DNA of 64,000 nt from Bos javanicus. Lineage: Eukaryota > Chordata > Mammalia > Artiodactyla > Bovidae. The first letter of the stretch is position 1. Each line of letters begins with the position of its first letter. This document shows positions 46,878 to 59,628 of this stretch, one piece after another. The stretch spans positions 8,476,854-8,540,853 of the forward strand of contig NC_083897.1 of NCBI RefSeq assembly GCF_032452875.1. The letters run 5' to 3'. The position numbers were made by a program, and so were the translations under genes. The notes under the pieces were generated by a model, which was not told where the DNA came from, searched no databases, and worked only from the letters and a program-made list of their open reading frames with translations.

Positions 46878-47138
46878 TCCCACTCCAGTACTCTTGCCTG
46901 GAAAATCCCATGGATGGAGGAGCCTGGTAGGCTGCAGTCCATGGGGTCGCTAAGGGTCGGACACGACTAAGCAACTTCACTTTCACTTTTTACTTTCATG
47001 CATTGGAGAAGGAAATGGCAACCCACTCCAGTGTTCTTGCCTGGAGAATCCCAGGGACGGGGGAGCCTGGTGGGCTGCTGTCTACGTGGTTGCACAGAGT
47101 CGGACACGACTGAAGCGACTTAGCAGCAGCAGCAGCAG
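46878..47138 (+). mobile_element. Bov-A2 SINE
   Basis: Two Bov-A units ending in an (AGC)n tail, flanked by the perfect 13-bp duplication CACCTCTCATTTC at 46865-46877 and 47139-47151. Confidence 0.96.
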
Positions 47139-47714
47139 CACCTCTCATTTCAGTGGCATTTCTGGTAAATATTCTGGCAATCGAATCAAAGCATACAAAC
47201 TGACTTGTGCATGTAGACAACTTTAGTGGCTGTTACAAAAACAACCACAAAAGTCTATCTCTGAGTCACCAACAGAACTGACTCAGAAGTGAGCACATGG
47301 GACTGGCCTGACTGCTTGTTGCTGGAATTGGGTGGTTGTTTGGTGTTGCCCTGTCACAGCCTAGAGGTTACTGCATTTTTACTGTGAGCGAAGAAATGCA
47401 AGTGTTCCAGGTATCCCAGGCAAGACACAGGTGCTCAAAGCAGGCCTAGCCTCAATAGTGAGTAACTGCCTCAGGTTGGCAGTTGCTCTTGGGCTCATAT
47501 TGAATGTTGCTATATTTGGAAAGTTGGTCATGTCATCCTAACATTGCTTCATGTTCAAGAAGGGACAGGTAGAAAGAGTGCGGTGGTGCTTGTGGGTTTC
47601 GTGTTCAGCAGAAAGGCAATTCTGACTGAGAGATCCCAGGTTAACTGTGGTGACTGTGCTCGGTAAAAACTTGAAAACTCCCAAATCCTGCATTTCTCCC
47701 AGGCAGCTCTCTTC

Positions 47715-47925
47715 TGGGCTTCCCAGGTGATGCTAGTGGTAAAGAAGCTGCCTGCCAACGCAGGAGATGGAAGAGACCCGGGTTCAATCCTGGGTCGGGA
47801 AGATCCCCTGGAGGAGGACATGGTACCCCACTCCAGTATTCTTGCCTGGAGAATCCCATGGACAGAGGAGCCTGGTGGGCTACAGTCCATGAGGTCACAA
47901 AGGGTTGGACACAACTGAAGCACGC
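47715..47925 (+). mobile_element. Bov-tA SINE
   Basis: gggcttcccaggtgatgc, the B box gggttcaatcctgggtc and the Bov-A body ending near ggacacaactgaagcacg. Confidence 0.92.
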
Positions 47926-48126
47926 ATCCATGCTCTCTCTGAGTGCCATTAAGCCAACAGGAGCACTAATCCTTGACCTCTCTGGCCCTTAATATGTATA
48001 TTCAAGGCAATGATACCATTCACTGATTTCTCCTTTAATTGCCTTTGTCCAAATGTTGCCTGACGTTGCATATCCTTCTGTGTGTACCTGCCTGGCCTTT
48101 TCGAATAAAGTATCTACCACCACATG

Positions 48127-48330
48127 GCGCTTCCCTTGTGGCTCAGCTGGTAACAAATCTACCTGCAATGCAGGAGACCTGGGTTCAATCCCTGGGTTGG
48201 GAAGATCCCGTGGAGAAGGGAAAGGTTACCCACTCCAGTATTCTGGCCTGGAGAATTCCATGGACTGTGTAGTCCACTGGGTCGTAAAGAGTCCGACATG
48301 ACTGAGCGACTTTCACTTTCACTTTTTACC
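48127..48330 (+). mobile_element. Bov-tA SINE
   Basis: gcgcttcccttgtggctcag, gggttcaatccctgggttgg and an end at actgagcgactttcac. Confidence 0.92.
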
Positions 48331-48662
48331 AGGAAGCAGGGGTTTGAGGCATCTCCAGGCCATATGAGGGGTTCCAGAGGGCCTCCTGACTACACGCATT
48401 TCTAGATCCAGACATTGTCAGTGCCTGAAATTGCTACTGTTAGAGCACTTTAGCTGGCTAATGACAAAGAAAGCTCTTATTAGAATGTTCATTTAAGGAT
48501 AGTGAACGATTATCAGCCATTAGCACCCTCTCTTGAATTACTATATTATATAAGTTAGTCACCTAGAAAACCTTTAGAGAAATGGGACTTCTGATTAGGG
48601 AGGTGCTGTGGTTTTCAAAAATACAATACCAGTCATCTAGGTGCTGTCAGGTCGAGACTTAC

Positions 48663-48898
48663 CCTCAGCCTCCTTTCGAAAGCTGAAATGTTGCCTTTGT
48701 TCTGCTCCTTGCGCTGCCGCCACTCGATGAGGTTGGCGTTGTGCTCCCCGGGCAGAGAGATGTTGCATTTGCCCAGGGTGGGGTTGACCGCCCCGGCCAG
48801 GATGTGGGGCTCTGAACTGAGGCTGATCTCCATCCCACTGGCAAACGTGACACGCAGGGAGCCGTCTGGACTCACCCGATAGGTGCTCTGGGTATTTT
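48663..48898 (-). CDS. TENM1: TENM1 coding exon (YD repeats)
   Basis: A 236-bp exon with acceptor ctctctctctctgcag and consensus donor GTAAGT. It opens with two bases completing a Glu codon and ends in phase 0, coding 78 complete residues (about 1713-1790): NTQSTYRVSPDGSLRV, MEISLSSEPHILAGAV, GKCNISLPGEHNANLIEW, ending FERRLR. The NIS sequon is a potential N-glycosylation site on this extracellular shell. The frame joins ILKQ-E upstream and AHNRN downstream. Larger open frames drawn through the acceptor (to 49119) are intronic read-through. Confidence 0.94.
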
Positions 48899-49975
48899 CT
48901 GCAGAGAGAGGAGCAAAGGAGGAAGCGGGGGAAGAAGAGGGAAGCACAGAAGTAGAGGAGAGACAACTTGAGCTTCAGGAGGCAAGTTTGGGAAAGGATG
49001 AGCAGGTGTGGCGCCATGGACCTCACTGCCCTCAGGGCTACAGACAACCATTCTGACAAGCCCTCTGTCCATTTGGGTCTTGTTAGTTTCACAGCTGGGC
49101 TGTCTTGTTTCTTGGACAAAAGACTCCTGAGTAATACTGCAGGCTGTTTCTGTTTTTCAAAACGTTCTCATTTTTAAAGGATTTCCTCACAAACTTCTTC
49201 TCTGACTTGGTGGATTGGCCTTCTCCATTTGATATGCTGGGAGCTAGAATGAGCGGAGTATGCAGTGTAATTCAGAACCCTCAACCTGGGGACATAAGCA
49301 CAGTGGCTGGTCTCCAGGAAAGGATACGCTGACAAAGGTTGCCGCCGATCCTTTTAGAGTGGATCTGATGTTGGACAGTTCTGTGTTTGGCCTCACAGCC
49401 TAACAATAGAACGGGTCCTTAATGACTGGGCAGAGAGAAAATGATTTCTCTGTGTCCATTTCTCTCAGCTTCTAAGACATTCTTTCCAAATCCACCTTCC
49501 TTTTTTCCTTCCGTCCTGTTTACTTCCCTCTTGCTCTCTCCCTCTCTCTCCTTTCCTTCTTTTTTCCTTCCATTCTCTCTTACATTTCCCTTATATTCCA
49601 GCTTGGTATGCACCCTCACTCCTCCTTTTTATTCACCCACGTCATCACTGCTCTAGAATGCTAATTTCAGATGGGACACAGACTTCGTGCCTTTAGTATA
49701 CCCCCAATCAGAGCTTAAAGAGCTTTACAAACAACTGGGTGTTGGGAAATGGCTTGATGGAAGAGTATATTTGGCAGGAATTGAACCTCCTAACTCCCAC
49801 AGGGATGTGGCCCAATGTTGCTGTAGGAACTTTATGAAAGGTGTGACTTGGGATTCAGCCTCCACAGCTGGAATATGGGGACAAGAAGTCTTCTATTAAT
49901 TAACAGTGTGTGGAGGTTTGATGGTAGAAGTGAGAGAGATGCCATTAGAGGCGGCAAAGTTGGAAATATTCTTAC
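48899..49975 (-). other. TENM1: TENM1 intron (1.08 kb)
   Basis: GT-AG intron between two YD-repeat exons. It contains a pyrimidine-rich low-complexity stretch at about 49490-49600 and no interspersed repeat that I recognise. Confidence 0.85.
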
Positions 49976-50148
49976 CTTGTTTCAAAATATATATGGTACT
50001 CGTGGCTGTCAGATTAGTTGACATGAGGACGTTTTCGCGGTTGGAAGTATCTAGCTCCACTTTCGTCAGCTTCTCCAGGTCACTGTGGAAGCTGCTGACA
50101 TCTCCAGTGGGAAACGTTGCATTGGTCAGATGCCCCTCGGGGTCATAC
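49976..50148 (-). CDS. TENM1: TENM1 coding exon (YD repeats), most upstream in window
   Basis: A 173-bp exon with acceptor tacattccgcag and donor GTAAGA. It starts with the last base of a split codon and ends with the first base of Glu. It codes 57 complete residues (about 1655-1711): YDPEGHLTNATFPTG, DVSSFHSDLEKLTKVELD, NRENVLMSTNLTATS, ending YILKQ. It has one clear YD repeat and NAT and NLT sequons. The acceptor has a poor pyrimidine tract, so that boundary is supported mainly by homology and phase. Confidence 0.9.
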
Positions 50149-51207
50149 CTGCGGAATGTAACCAACCCAACTTTGAAGTCTCTTGGCAGTGATAATGGGC
50201 CTTTGCAAAATAAAACTCACTTGGCAGCTAATACAGTTAAACTTTGAGTGATAACAAGTATTATTAACCTTGTTCAATAAGAAGAAAAAGGTCAGAGAGA
50301 TGATTAATCAAACGAAGGTATTTTTTGCAGCTTCTGAATTCTTGATGACTTCCTTGAGCTGTGCTGTTTTACAGAAAAAATATATCTGATAATGAATCAC
50401 CAGGGTGGAAAACTGATTTATGAATCATGTCCCGCTGTGTGCAATGTTGCAGGGAGCCTTCCATTTGCAATTTGGGTCGATCCCATCAGATGTGATGGAT
50501 CACAAAAACCAGCAGAGGGTGCTGTTGGCAAAGAAAAAGGACGCACAAATGTTCGCCTCCCCCCAACCCCCCCCAAACAGGCAGAGAAGGCCAATAAACT
50601 GATTTTGCATTGTGATAGGAAAATTATATTTGCTGCTGTTTAAGTTGCCAAATTTGAAATGAATGAATCATTCTTCCAACAAAATGAACAAGCACAGAAG
50701 ATAATGGAAACATACTCATTAAAACATTCTGGAACCCCCTGATCTCAGTGTCACTTAATTTTTTTCTCTTTTTATAGTATAGTACATAATGTGTTGTAAT
50801 TTGCCTGTATGAGTAAGAGCTCCCCCCCACCCCCGCCAAATAATTACCTGGGATAATAGGCAATAACCTATATCTAGAAATAGACTCTGGTGAGTTGAAT
50901 TTTTTTTTTTTTTAAATCAGAACTATTGGCAATCTGACTGGCTTCCGAATGGAGAGAACTTCCCTGAAGGCTTTTGATGTGGAACTGTTCTTTTATTGCC
51001 AATAGAACCAAGAAAAATAAACTCTTCATTAAAAGTAAAGACATGCACTTGGAAACCCATTACTGTTTTCTTTTCAAGTTGCAAATTTAAAAATATTTAA
51101 GTACTTTTATTTGCTTTTAAAATGTTAAACAATTATATTCTTTTAACCTAAAGTGAGCAGGATAGAGCCTGGACACAGTGGTGGAGCCTGGCCCTACTGC
51201 CTGTTGT

Positions 51208-51412
51208 TCAGTCACTTCAGTCCTGTCCGATTCTTTGTGACCCCATGGACCGTAGCCCACCAGGCTCCCTCTGTCCATGGGGATTGTCCAGGCAGGAATA
51301 CTGGAGTGGGTTGCTATTTCCTTCTCCAGAGGATCTTCCCAACCCAGGGATTGAACACATGTCTCCTGCACTGCAGGTGGATTCTTTACCACTGAGCCAT
51401 CAGGGAAGCCCC
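51208..51412 (-). mobile_element. Bov-tA SINE, reverse
   Basis: gttcagtcacttcagtcctg, tccaggcaggaatactggag and a terminal gagccatcagggaagcccc. Confidence 0.93.
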
Positions 51413-52629
51413 CTGACCCCTGGAATGATGCAAAATGGCCTAGTGACTCAGTGTGAATCCACTATGTTTTAAAGAATTCAGTCTGGAGAGTTGCTAAAAT
51501 TTTAAAACATAGACCAGTCTTTGGTAGACTTGGGAAAAGGGGCTAGACATTATTTTACAGGACGAAACTGGACTTGAGGCTATACACAATGGCATGTCAA
51601 GTTCAGTTCTGTGTGTACATGAGCATGCTCACAGGCACACTCGATCAGTTAAAAACAATCAGGCATGCAAATAAAAATAATCAAATAGGTCGTTTGGCAT
51701 CACGGATATGGCAAGCCCCAGTTATTTAATTGGATGCACCCTTTGTTTAAATGGATTTCAGTCAAAATGGCTATTGGCATGTTGCTACTATGATGCTAAG
51801 GCCTTATTATCAAAGAAAGGCTGAAGGGTGCTGTTTGCGCCTGGGGTTAATGGCAAGATCTTCCCTGCTGCTCAGCCTGTTTGCCCATGGCCTGCTCTGG
51901 GGCTGTGAGAAGACCCTTGATGAGAACAGGGCATGGAAGGGCCTGAGTGCCTAACACAGCCTGACTTTGTCTGCCTGGTCTTTCTTTCAGGGGAGGAAAA
52001 CAGTACCGAGCTTTGATTCTCACAAGGTACCAATCTGCTTTGGCCTGTAGGGAGGAGTCTCCAAGCAGACAGAAGGAAGCTACTGCAGGCCCCCTCCCGA
52101 GGGAGACTGTGGCCCCACAGCCTGGATTACGCAGGCAGTTGCTCTGTTTCACATCCTTCACCAGTCACCCGGCCGCATCAGTTTCCCTTTCCTGATTTCT
52201 AAAGGGTTTCCTCAGCACTTGGCAAGGTCACTCCTCATTATTCCCCCAGGAGATCTGACCTCTCTCAGTTACACAGCCCCTTGTTTTAAAGCAAAATTTC
52301 CTCTAAAGGTGACAGCAGTGGTGGTGCCCACTTCTCAGGGCTAGATGACAAGATCAGATGCCAACTGAGCCATCCACGAGCAGAGGTACAAGGGCCAAAA
52401 ATCTGAACGAATGTTAGCACTGGCCTGTGGTATAATTCCCTGGATAGACGTAGCTGGGAGGCTGCCACCTGCTCCTTTTCTGGTGAGGGAGGTAATAGGG
52501 TAGGGATAAGGTAGGCTTTCTCATAGTCCTGCCCAAGCGCTAGACAGCTAAAAAGTTATATTGTCTGATTTCCTTTCTGTGGCTGGATAAGCCTCTTTAT
52601 TTGAAAATGTACATTTGACTTTATCATAA

Positions 52630-53375
52630 ACAAAGTACCTTGAGGGTGTTTTGCTAAGTGAAATAAGTCAGACAGTAAATACTGTATGATCTCAGTTATA
52701 CGTGGACTCTAAAAAAAATTCAAACTCAAAAAACCTGAACACACCAAGCTCGTAGGAAAAGATCAGATTTGTGGTTTTCAGAGTTGGGGGTGGGTGAAGG
52801 AATAGCATAGAAGTGGTCAAAAGGTAGAAACTTCCAGTTATAAGATAAGTAAGTACTGGGGGGACTTTCCTGGTGGTCCAATGGTTAAAAATCCACCTTG
52901 CAGTGCAGGGGATGTGGGTTCGATCCCAGGTTAGGGAACTAAGATCCCACGTGCTCCAGGGCAGCTAAGCCTGTGCACTACAACTACCGAGCCTGTGCGC
53001 TCTAGAGCCCTTGAGCTGCAACTAGGCAGGAGCAAAAACACTGCAGCTAAGACCTAACACAGCCAAATTAATTAAATAAATCAATACATTTGTTAAAAGT
53101 ACTGGAGATGCCATGTACAACAAGGTGATAGTGAACATTGCTGTGTGGTATGTATGAAGCTTCCTAAGAAACTAAATCCTAAAAGTTCTCATCATAAAGA
53201 AAACAATATTTTTCTTTTTTTGTGTGTGTGTCTATGTGGGATGATGGATGTTCACTAAACTTACTGTTGTCATCACTTTGTGATATATAGAAGTCAAGTC
53301 ACTAGGCTGTATGCCTTAAACTTATAGAGCGCTGTATGTCGATTATATCTCAATAAAACTGAAGGGGAAAAAGCC
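52630..53375 (+). mobile_element. L1M 3' end, split by a SINE
   Basis: gctaagtgaaataagtcaga, ctgtatgatctcagttatac, the later block ggtgatagtgaacattgctg and the closing gattatatctcaataaaact are the L1 ORF2-end/3'UTR in sense orientation. A CHR-type SINE at 52860-53096 interrupts it. Confidence 0.88.
52860..53096 (+). mobile_element. CHR-type tRNA-Glu SINE nested in L1M
   Basis: ggggactttcctggtggtcc, B box gggttcgatcccaggtta and an AATTAAATAAAT tail. It is flanked by the perfect 9-bp repeat AAGTACTGG at 52851-52859 and 53097-53105. Confidence 0.92.
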
Positions 53376-56300
53376 AAAAAAACCCAAAGCACTCTACCCC
53401 CAACACACTCACCCACCCCTATTCTGCTAGTCACAGTCAAGGCAATGGCATTGGTGGTATCTGCAGAGTGGCACCTTTCCTGGGCTCAGCCATGCACACG
53501 GCCCTCCGTCAAAAACAACAGGCCTATGTGTCTTCTGTGGGGTCATTTCCAAAGGAAGAGCAACAGGCAGATCCCACAACTTTGGAAAGATTGCTCTGAA
53601 GTGGATAAGAAATCAAGGAAATCTTTGATTTCCTATGGCTTGCTTGAGTTTTTTTTTTTCCCCCTCCATCATAGGGGACTGCATTTTCCCCAACTGAATG
53701 TCAAAGAAACAAGTTTAATCAAAATCTCTTATGCTGTGGGTTTCCCTTTGGTGCCTGCATCCTTTGGTGCAGAGAGCACAAGCCCAATATGCTGCAACTG
53801 ATCCCCTCAGGCCATAACAGGGTACTAACTTCCTTCTTTGCACCCCTACTTGTCCTCTGCACCCTGGGCTGTGAGTAGCATGCACTCAACCAAGCCCATA
53901 AATTCTGGTTTGGTGAACTGTGTGATCAGGCATTGACTGTTGCCTTCACGGTTATCAGGAGTGAGTTTGCCATCACCCTATTCCTTTCTGTCTTGATTTT
54001 ACAGAGTTCCACTGCGTGCGTGCACACACACACGTGTTCCTGCGGAGCAAAGGAAACATGTGGAAAGAAATTCAGGATTCATTCTTGTCCTTGAGGACCA
54101 TATCGTTTACAGTAGGGCAGATGATATTTACACATTATTAAAATATATTTGGTCTGATATTTTGTCACAAGGGCTAGCCTGCCCTTTCCCTTGAGGACAG
54201 TCTAAGTCACAGGTAAACCACGCCGAGTAAAAACCAGAAGCTCTTCCATCTTTGCTTTTAAGAAAACATTGAAGATTATAGAAGAAAAATTCATTAATTA
54301 TTTTATAAAAGGAAATAGACCCTCTTTACCCTCTCAGAAACCTGAACAACCGAATAAGCATTCTTTAGGAAATACTAGATTCCCCTTTCCTTGCCAACAA
54401 CTTCATTTGGCTTCCTATGACTCAGCCCAGGTCCATCATGCCCTTCTATTTTCACTTGTCCTTCATTCAATAAATATCATCAGTCTTGGGCTGGGTCCTG
54501 GGGATACTGTGCTGAATGAAATTCGAAGTCTAGTAGGGTAGATATGATAGGCACACGAATCGCTCTGATTCCAGAATACTGCCATATACTTCTGTAAACA
54601 AGGAGCTGCCAGATTTCCCTCCAGGCTGAGCACAAGGAAAGGAGGGGAATGAGGTGGTTGGTATTCGAATCCTGGAAGGTAGTGGGAGATCAATCCCTTG
54701 ATAGGTAGAGACGGAGGAGGGGAGGAAGGCATTGTGAAGGCGGGCACTCTGGTGTTTGGGAAGACCATTGAGGGAAGCCGGATGCGGGAGCGCAAGGGTC
54801 CTCTCGGAGGGGCATGGGAGATGAGGCTGGAGAGGCTTGCTGGAAACAGAGCATGGGGATACTGGGGTGCCAGGCTCTGGAGGAAAGCACGCAGTCGATG
54901 GGCAATGGAGAGGCGTAGGAAGCTCTCAGGGGGAGAGCGGTATGACTCCTTAGGTGCTGTGGTGGCAGTGAATCTTGGAATGGGAGCTATGGAGCAGGGA
55001 AAACTGTTGGGAGGCTTACTGCCCCAGTTTGTGTAAGAGAAGATTGTGGCCCCTTGCCTTTATGAAACGCATGGTGATAGTTCTCCTAGGTGGTAAACTC
55101 TTGCATCTTTAGAGAGAGGGCACAGTGCCTCGTTCACCTCTGTATTGTCAGTGTGTGGCCCAGAGCAAACTCTCACTGCTTACACTTGTTGAATGTGGGA
55201 AGCAGGATCTGCCTGTGCAGATGGGAAGGACTGGATGGAGACGAGAGTGAGCGTGGTGAGAGGACAGACAGCCATCCCTGGGGATGTGGAGGCTCAGTTT
55301 AGAGAGACGTCCTGTGTGGTGCAACTCATCCTCCCAGCAAGGCTCGGAAAGTTTGTTCTGCAACCTCTCTTCCTTCGCTTCAGCCCCTGTCCCTTTGCTA
55401 GTTCTTTCTCCCCAGCATGACCCTCCACAGCTCTTGCTGCCCATTCCTGAGACTTCTCAAGGGCATAAAGCCCAAGGGGAGGGGACTGAGTGAAAGTATC
55501 CAGTCTGTCTGTGAAGTCCTCAAGGAACTGTTGGCGATGCTACATTCTTTCTTTTTTGATGTGCTCGGACTGACTATTCACTTTCATAACCATGGGAATC
55601 ACATCCTCTCCTTAGGCAAATATTTTACCCACAGACCCGGCGGGTTTACCTTGTTCCCCTCCTCCCCTTGCCCCCGTTCCCTGAATCTTATCAGGTAGGA
55701 GGAAAAGCCTTCCCTTAGCCAGTTCCATAAGACTGAGCATTTGTAAAGCAGCCTAGAAAGCACCTAGAGCCGTCATGAGTGCATTTCCAAGTTGTCAGCG
55801 AATGGCGGGTTTGGCGGGTGGGGGTGGGGAATGTGCTAATCAAGACCTGAGATGGAGAGAATACAGAAAACCAAGGATCAAGAGATCATGAAAATGCAGA
55901 GTCCCCTTCGAGCAGAGGGCTCCCACAAAGGTCAAGGGCCCAAGGAGCTGTCAGCTCAGTCTGCACTGGCAGCACTGACAAAACTGACACTTTGGCCTCA
56001 GTCTGGGACCTCTGCAGATGAGTGTAGCAGAAGCCTTTGCCAGGAAAAGCCTTGCGAAATGAGGAGGCTGCCCTAGTGTGGAGATGCTGGGTCCCTCCCT
56101 TAGACCTCCGCTGGGGCAGGGTCATCGCAATCAGGAGTCCACGAGCCCCTGGGACCATGAGCCCTGCCTTGTTCCTATTCCTGCCTTGACAATCACTTCC
56201 CTGTTAGCTATTTCTCTGTGGTCAGCTTTCCCCTGACACTCAGGACACTTAGGGGCGGTGGAGCATCAAGTACTAATACGTGGGGTGTGCAACTTTTGAT

Positions 56301-57139
56301 CCTGGTCCAAGTCAAATGGAATTAGGAAAAGCAAGGAACTATTTAAACAACATCACACTACACAGGACAAGCCTACCCACTACCACGGCACAAGATGCAT
56401 TTTCAAATCCCATATCATTCTTCCTCAGCGTCACTGCAGATCATCGAAAGTTGAATGGTTGACTGGCTTCGCTACTTCTCTGTGGCAGTCGTTCATCCTG
56501 CCAACTTTTGCTTCTGTTTCTCTTTTTCTGTTTGTCATCTCAGAAAAGAAATTTGATGTTCACCTTGGCAAAGGATTTGTCCCCTTTGGGCCACAGAAGG
56601 CAGCCTATCTTTCATCTCAGAGCATCATTCCCCACACCACTTTCTCCCAACCCCAGCATGGCTCTAACCCTGACCAGAAGAGTAGGTCTGATTCTGTGTC
56701 CCCCAGCTTCAGAAAGACAAGGAAAACCTCAAGTCAGTGCTCAGGACTGGCTAAAGTGTTGGAGGATACAAGTGAAAAAAGTCGGGGCTTGTACAGGGTA
56801 GACTGTGGGAAGATATGAGTTCCATTTGAAGGCTGGAAAATTGCTCATTCTGATATGTGCAGGCAAGAAGGGATGGGAGCAGTGTTCCGTTGGGGACAGA
56901 ATACACTGATTCAGGATGAAGAGGAACCTTCCACAGATGCTACCTGGTCAAGAGGGTTTTGGCATAGTGCTGGCTGGAATTTAGAAGGTGGGAGAAGGAA
57001 GAAATGGATATTCAGCCTCCCTTTCTCTTTCCTGGAGCTCTCCTATTCCTCTTGTCCAGCTCCTGCAGCACAATCTTCTAGCTCCCCAGACTTCCGATGG
57101 TCACTCTTGTTATTCCAAGTCCTCTTTGTTTTTCTGGAA

Positions 57140-57300
57140 GGCAGTGGCATGGTGGTGGAAAGAGCACTGGGCTAGAAGCTCAAAGACTGACTCTAGACCT
57201 GGCCAACTAGCAAAGGGAATGGCCAAGTTATTCCTCTACTCTGGGCTTCCATTTCCTTATTTGTCAAATGACCTCTAATGTCTCTTTGAGGCCATAAAAA
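57140..57300 (+). repeat. MIR-family SINE
   Basis: gtggaaagagcactgggcta and ccatttccttatttgtcaaa match MIR ends. The core is diverged. Confidence 0.6.
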
Positions 57301-57699
57301 TCCCATGATAACCCCACGTAAATGCCGATGTTTCTCATCTCTTAATGCCTCAAGCTCACCGACAACAGTGACATTAGATTACCTTTTTACTCACTGCCTG
57401 CCGAGTCCTGGTGAGAGGGCTGAGCTCCCCTCACTGTTAAGCATCCTGTTTTCCTGCATCACCATGCCACCATGGACCCACAGACTAGCCGACTACAACA
57501 CTGTCTTCCTATCCCACATCATCAATTTCCCCCTCTGCATTGGATCATTTTCATCAGCATACAAATAAACTGATTTTTCTCTCCTTCTCTTTACTCCATC
57601 CCCCTCTGCTCCAATTTCTTTGCTCCTCATTACAGCAATGTTCTCAGAAGGGTTCTTTACTCATGGTCTCCAAACTTTCTCCTCCCAGTTGCTCTAATT

Positions 57700-58514
57700 A
57701 CTATTATTATTGAAATATAATCAACATATTATAAAAGTCATCATTTAAAAGTACACAGTAGGGCTTCCCTGGTGGCTTAGTGGTAAAGAATCCACCTGCC
57801 GCTGCAGGAGACATGGGTGCAATCCCTGGTCCGGGAAGATCCCACACGCCACAGAGCAACCAGGACACTATGCCTGTGCTCTAGAGCCTGGGAGCTGCAG
57901 CTACGGAGCTAAGAGTCTAGAGTTCATGCTCTGCAACCAGAGAAGCCACCACAAGGAGAAGCCTGTGCACCGCAACTGCAGAGTATCCTCCACTTGCTGC
58001 AACTAGAGAAAAGCCCCCACACAGCAAAGAAGACCTGGCACAGCCAAAAATAAATGAATACTTTTAAAAGTACTCAGTATGCAATTCAGTGGCTTTCAAT
58101 ACGTTGACAATGTGTGCAACCATCCGCACCATTTCTAGAACATTTCCATCACCCTCAAAATAAACCCCGTACTCAAGAGCAGTCACTCCCCCATTCACTC
58201 CTCTCCCTAGTTCTTGGCAACCACTCACCTACTTTGTATGACTTTGCCTTTTGTGGACATCTCATATAAACAGAATTATACGATATTTGTCCTTTTGTAT
58301 CTGGCTTCTTTCAGTTAGCATGATGTCTTTGGGGTTCATCTACATTGTAGCATGTACCAAAACTTCATTGCTTTTCATGGATTAATGATACCCCATGGTA
58401 TGAATGTACCACAGTTTGTTTGGCTATTCATGACTTGATGGACATGGTACTTTACACTTCTTGACTATTCTGAATAACACTGCTATGAAGACACGTGTGT
58501 CCATTCCCTCTTAA
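57700..58514 (-). mobile_element. L1M 3' end, reverse, nested in L2 and split by a SINE
   Basis: attgaaatataatcaacata at its start and gcaattcagtggctttcaat, cttggcaaccactcacctac and ggcttctttcagttagcatg after the SINE are reverse L1M 3'UTR blocks. Confidence 0.82.
57761..58062 (+). mobile_element. CHR-type SINE (long form) nested in L1M
   Basis: gggcttccctggtggcttag through cacagccaaaaataaatgaa. Flanked by a 17-bp duplication with one mismatch (TTTAAAAGTACACAGTA at 57744-57760, TTTAAAAGTACTCAGTA at 58063-58079). Confidence 0.93.
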
Positions 58515-59628
58515 ACCTGCTCTTGTCAAGGTAAACAATGATCTTCACAGTGCTGGGTGGAGTGGTCAACTCTCAGCACTTATCTTACTTGACTTATCAG
58601 GAGTATTTGGTACAGCTGATCACTTCTCCTTCCTTGAGTCACTTGTTTGACTTTGCTTCCAGGACATCCCACTCTCCTGGTCTTCTTCCTACTTCACTAG
58701 ACTTTCTCAGTCTCTTTTTTACTGGTTCCTCTTCATATACTCAACTTTAAACATTGGTGGGCTCCAGGTTCCGTCATCAGATCTCTTTCCTCCCTTGACT
58801 ACACTCACTTTGCCATGAAGATATCGTGACTTTAAATACAATCTAAACACTAGTGGATACCAAATTTGGATCTCCAAATTTCAAATCTCCAGCCTCTCCC
58901 CCCAATTCCAGACTCGTATATCCACTTGCCAACTTGCTATATTCCCTTGGATGTCTAAACAGATTGTAGCCGATCCTGAACTCCCACCCTCTATCATGTA
59001 CTCCTTGCCTGGTCTTCCCCATCCTGGTAAATGGAAAGTTCAACACCCACTTGCTGTGGTCAAACACTTTGGAGTTATTTCTGACCCTTTTTTTCTCCCA
59101 CACCCCACATCCCATTTATCTATCCTGATAGCTCTACTGTCAAAATATATTTCGATTATTACCACTTACTGCCCTCACTCCCTGGTCTAAGTCACCATAT
59201 TGCCTGGATTATTGAAGTATCGTCCTCCCTCCACTACATTCCTTTGCTTCCACCACACAGTCTGTTTTCTGTACAGAGCAACTCTTTAAACATGTAAGGC
59301 TGATTATGTCACTCATTTCCTCGAAGCTCTCCAATGGTTCCACCTTTTACTCAGTCTTTACAAAGGCCTTCAAAGCCCTATGCAAAGTGGCCCTGGCCAC
59401 TTTGTCGATCTCCTCTCCCAACTCTGCTTGCTCACCCCACTCACAGTGGCTGCCTTACTTGAACACGTCAGGTTTGCTCCTGCTGCAGGGTATTTGCCCT
59501 TGCTGTTCACCCTGCTGGGAAGATTTTCCCCTTCTTCCCCCCATACACCCATATACTCAGCCCCTCACCTCCTACAGGCATTTATTCAAATGTCACCTTC
59601 TTAATGAGCCCTTTCCTGATCACCCAGG

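Larger units (their letters stand above)
36269..48662 (-). other. TENM1: TENM1 intron (12.4 kb)
   Basis: The largest intron fully inside the window. It holds CHR, MIR, two L1M tails, BovB, Bov-tA, Bov-A and two Bov-A2 copies listed separately, plus the inverted repeat at 40794/41807. The stretches 39080-40790, 42000-43520 and 47140-47710 have no feature that I can support. Confidence 0.85.

Noticed and set aside
48637..49119. A 160-codon minus-strand frame across the TENM1 exon at 48663-48898
   Set aside because: It is in a different frame from the true exon and runs through the acceptor into intron. The real frame gives the teneurin sequence joined in phase to both neighbours.
23415..50148. 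Assignment to TENM2, TENM3 or TENM4
   Set aside because: The C-terminal peptide sequence fits paralogue 1, and SH2D1A lies next to it, as in Xq25. The other paralogues are autosomal with different neighbours and tails.
54698..55036. A 112-codon plus-strand frame rich in Gly, Arg and Glu
   Set aside because: Purine-rich intronic sequence with no homology that I recognise, no splice context and no adjacent exon.
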